Shown: positions 5,501 through 5,921 of the stretch, one piece after another | Layout: each line of letters opens with the position of its first letter | How positions within the stretch are numbered: the stretch's first letter is position 1 | Source of the DNA: UBA2589 sp038120095 | Lineage (GTDB): Bacteria; Gemmatimonadota; Gemmatimonadetes; Longimicrobiales; Gaopeijiaceae | Direction: 5' to 3' | Assembly: GCA_038120095.1 (NCBI GenBank) | Contig: JAYOKZ010000082.1 | Coordinates: 1 to 5,921, forward strand | DNA length: 5,921 nt | Made by a program: the position numbers and the translations under genes | Notes under the pieces: generated by a model | What the model saw: only the letters and a program-made list of their open reading frames with translations | The model's database searches: none | What the model was told of the DNA's origin: nothing

Positions 5501-5921
5501 CTATTTCTTTCGGCCTTTCTTCTTGGCCGCAGCCTTCTTAGGTGCGGCTTTCTTGGCCGCAGCCTTTTTAGGTGCGGCCTTCTTGGCCGCAGCCTTCTTC
5601 TTGGGCGCAGCCTTCTTAGGTGCGGCCTTCTTGGCCGCAGCCTTCTTCTTGGGCGCAGCCTTCTTAGGTGCGGCCTTCTTGGGCGCAGCCTTCTTCTTGG
5701 GCGCAGCCTTCTTAGGCGCAGCCTTCTTCTTGGGCGCAGCCTTCTTCGGCGCAGCCTTCTTCTTGGGTGCGGCCTTCTTAGGCGCAGCCTTCTTCTTGGC
5801 CACAGCCTTCTTCTTGGGCGCAGCCTTCTTGGCCGCAGCCTTCTTAGGCGCAGCCTTCTTCTTGGCCGCAGCCTTCTTCGGCGCAGCCTTCTTCTTGGGT
5901 GCAGCCTTCTTGGCCGCAGCC
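5501..5921 (-). CDS. Lys/Ala/Pro-rich histone-H1-like protein, 5' partial
   Basis: The visible 139 residues are almost only K, A and P, built from KKAAP, KKKAAP and KKAAA units and ending GRKK before TAG 5503-5501. There is no acidic or aromatic residue and only one Val. Such composition is known from bacterial H1-like proteins (chlamydial Hc2, Bordetella BpH1, Pseudomonas AlgP tails), which bind DNA non-specifically and help compact the nucleoid; a similar role here is inferred. The frame stays open to the window edge, so the start lies outside and a folded N-terminal domain cannot be excluded. A GTG at 5803-5801 is an internal Val codon (GCG to GTG in a repeat), not a start. thrC begins about 105 bp downstream on the same strand. 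Confidence 0.85.
   Translation of the reverse strand, partial: AAAKKAAPKKKAAPKKAAAKKKAAPKKAAAKKAAPKKKAVAKKKAAPKKAAPKKKAAPKKAAPKKKAAPKKAAPKKKAAPKKAAPKKAAPKKKAAAKKAAPKKAAPKKKAAAKKAAPKKAAAKKAAPKKAAAKKKGRKK
5523..5921 (-). repeat. Tandem 15/18-bp coding repeats
   Basis: Degenerate tandem units encode (K)KKAA[PA]. Two nucleotide flavours interleave: GCT-GCG-(CCN or GCC) and GCC-GCA-CCN, the latter mainly in the middle and C-terminal part of the visible region. All variation is in phase with codons, so unit gain or loss keeps the frame. The array runs past the window end. Replication slippage or unequal recombination could change its length, and assembly here may be unreliable. Confidence 0.85.

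Noticed and set aside
5501..5803. Histone-like gene starting at GTG 5803
   Set aside because: The same frame continues with the same repeats to the window edge. GTG 5803 is a Val codon inside a repeat unit and has no ribosome site.
5523..5921. CRISPR-like array
   Set aside because: The repeats are contiguous, codon-phased and without unique spacers; they encode a repetitive protein.

Overview
The window comes from a GC-rich bacterium. Bacterial features are a dense tRNA array, an intrinsic terminator, overlapping threonine-biosynthesis genes and a Lys/Ala/Pro-rich histone-H1-like protein. No tRNA gene encodes its 3' CCA, so a CCA-adding enzyme is required. The phylum cannot be fixed from this window; a Gemmatimonadota-like lineage is only a weak guess.

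Region 1 (1-1736, + strand) is a co-directional array of 15 tRNA genes, the first cut by the window edge. The order is Trp(CCA), Glu(TTC), Asp(GTC), Ala(GGC), Leu(CAG), Leu(GAG), Arg(ACG), Val(GAC), Ala(CGC), Thr(CGT), Gln(CTG), Ser(GCT), Ser(GGA), Pro(CGG), Ser(CGA). It ends in a strong intrinsic terminator at 1703-1736. Three spacers (258-328, 824-919, 1484-1616) are longer than the rest and contain hairpins but no recognisable gene.

Region 2 (1894-3219, + strand) encodes a 441-residue, roughly 12-helix membrane protein with two similar halves. It belongs to the MATE/MOP flippase fold and resembles the ANKH (progressive ankylosis) branch. Substrate unknown.

Region 3 (3210-5395, - strand) is a thrC-thrB pair: threonine synthase, then homoserine kinase, joined by a one-base TGATG overlap. 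Together they convert homoserine to O-phosphohomoserine (ThrB) and then to threonine (ThrC). The 3' end of thrB overlaps the 3' end of the transporter gene by 10 bp in convergent orientation. Just upstream of thrC lies a 105-bp gap holding two hairpins that share bases, plus a possible 33-codon Trp-rich ORF whose stop overlaps the thrC start.

Region 4 (5501-5921, - strand) is the 3' part of a gene for a highly repetitive KKAAP/KKKAAP protein with no acidic residue. Its frame stays open to the window edge, so the start lies outside. It is probably a nucleoid-associated histone-H1-like protein.

No mobile element, CRISPR array, defence system or clearly novel multi-gene system was found. The more unusual points are the ANKH-like transporter, the thrC leader, the tandem-repeat basic protein and the structured tRNA spacers.
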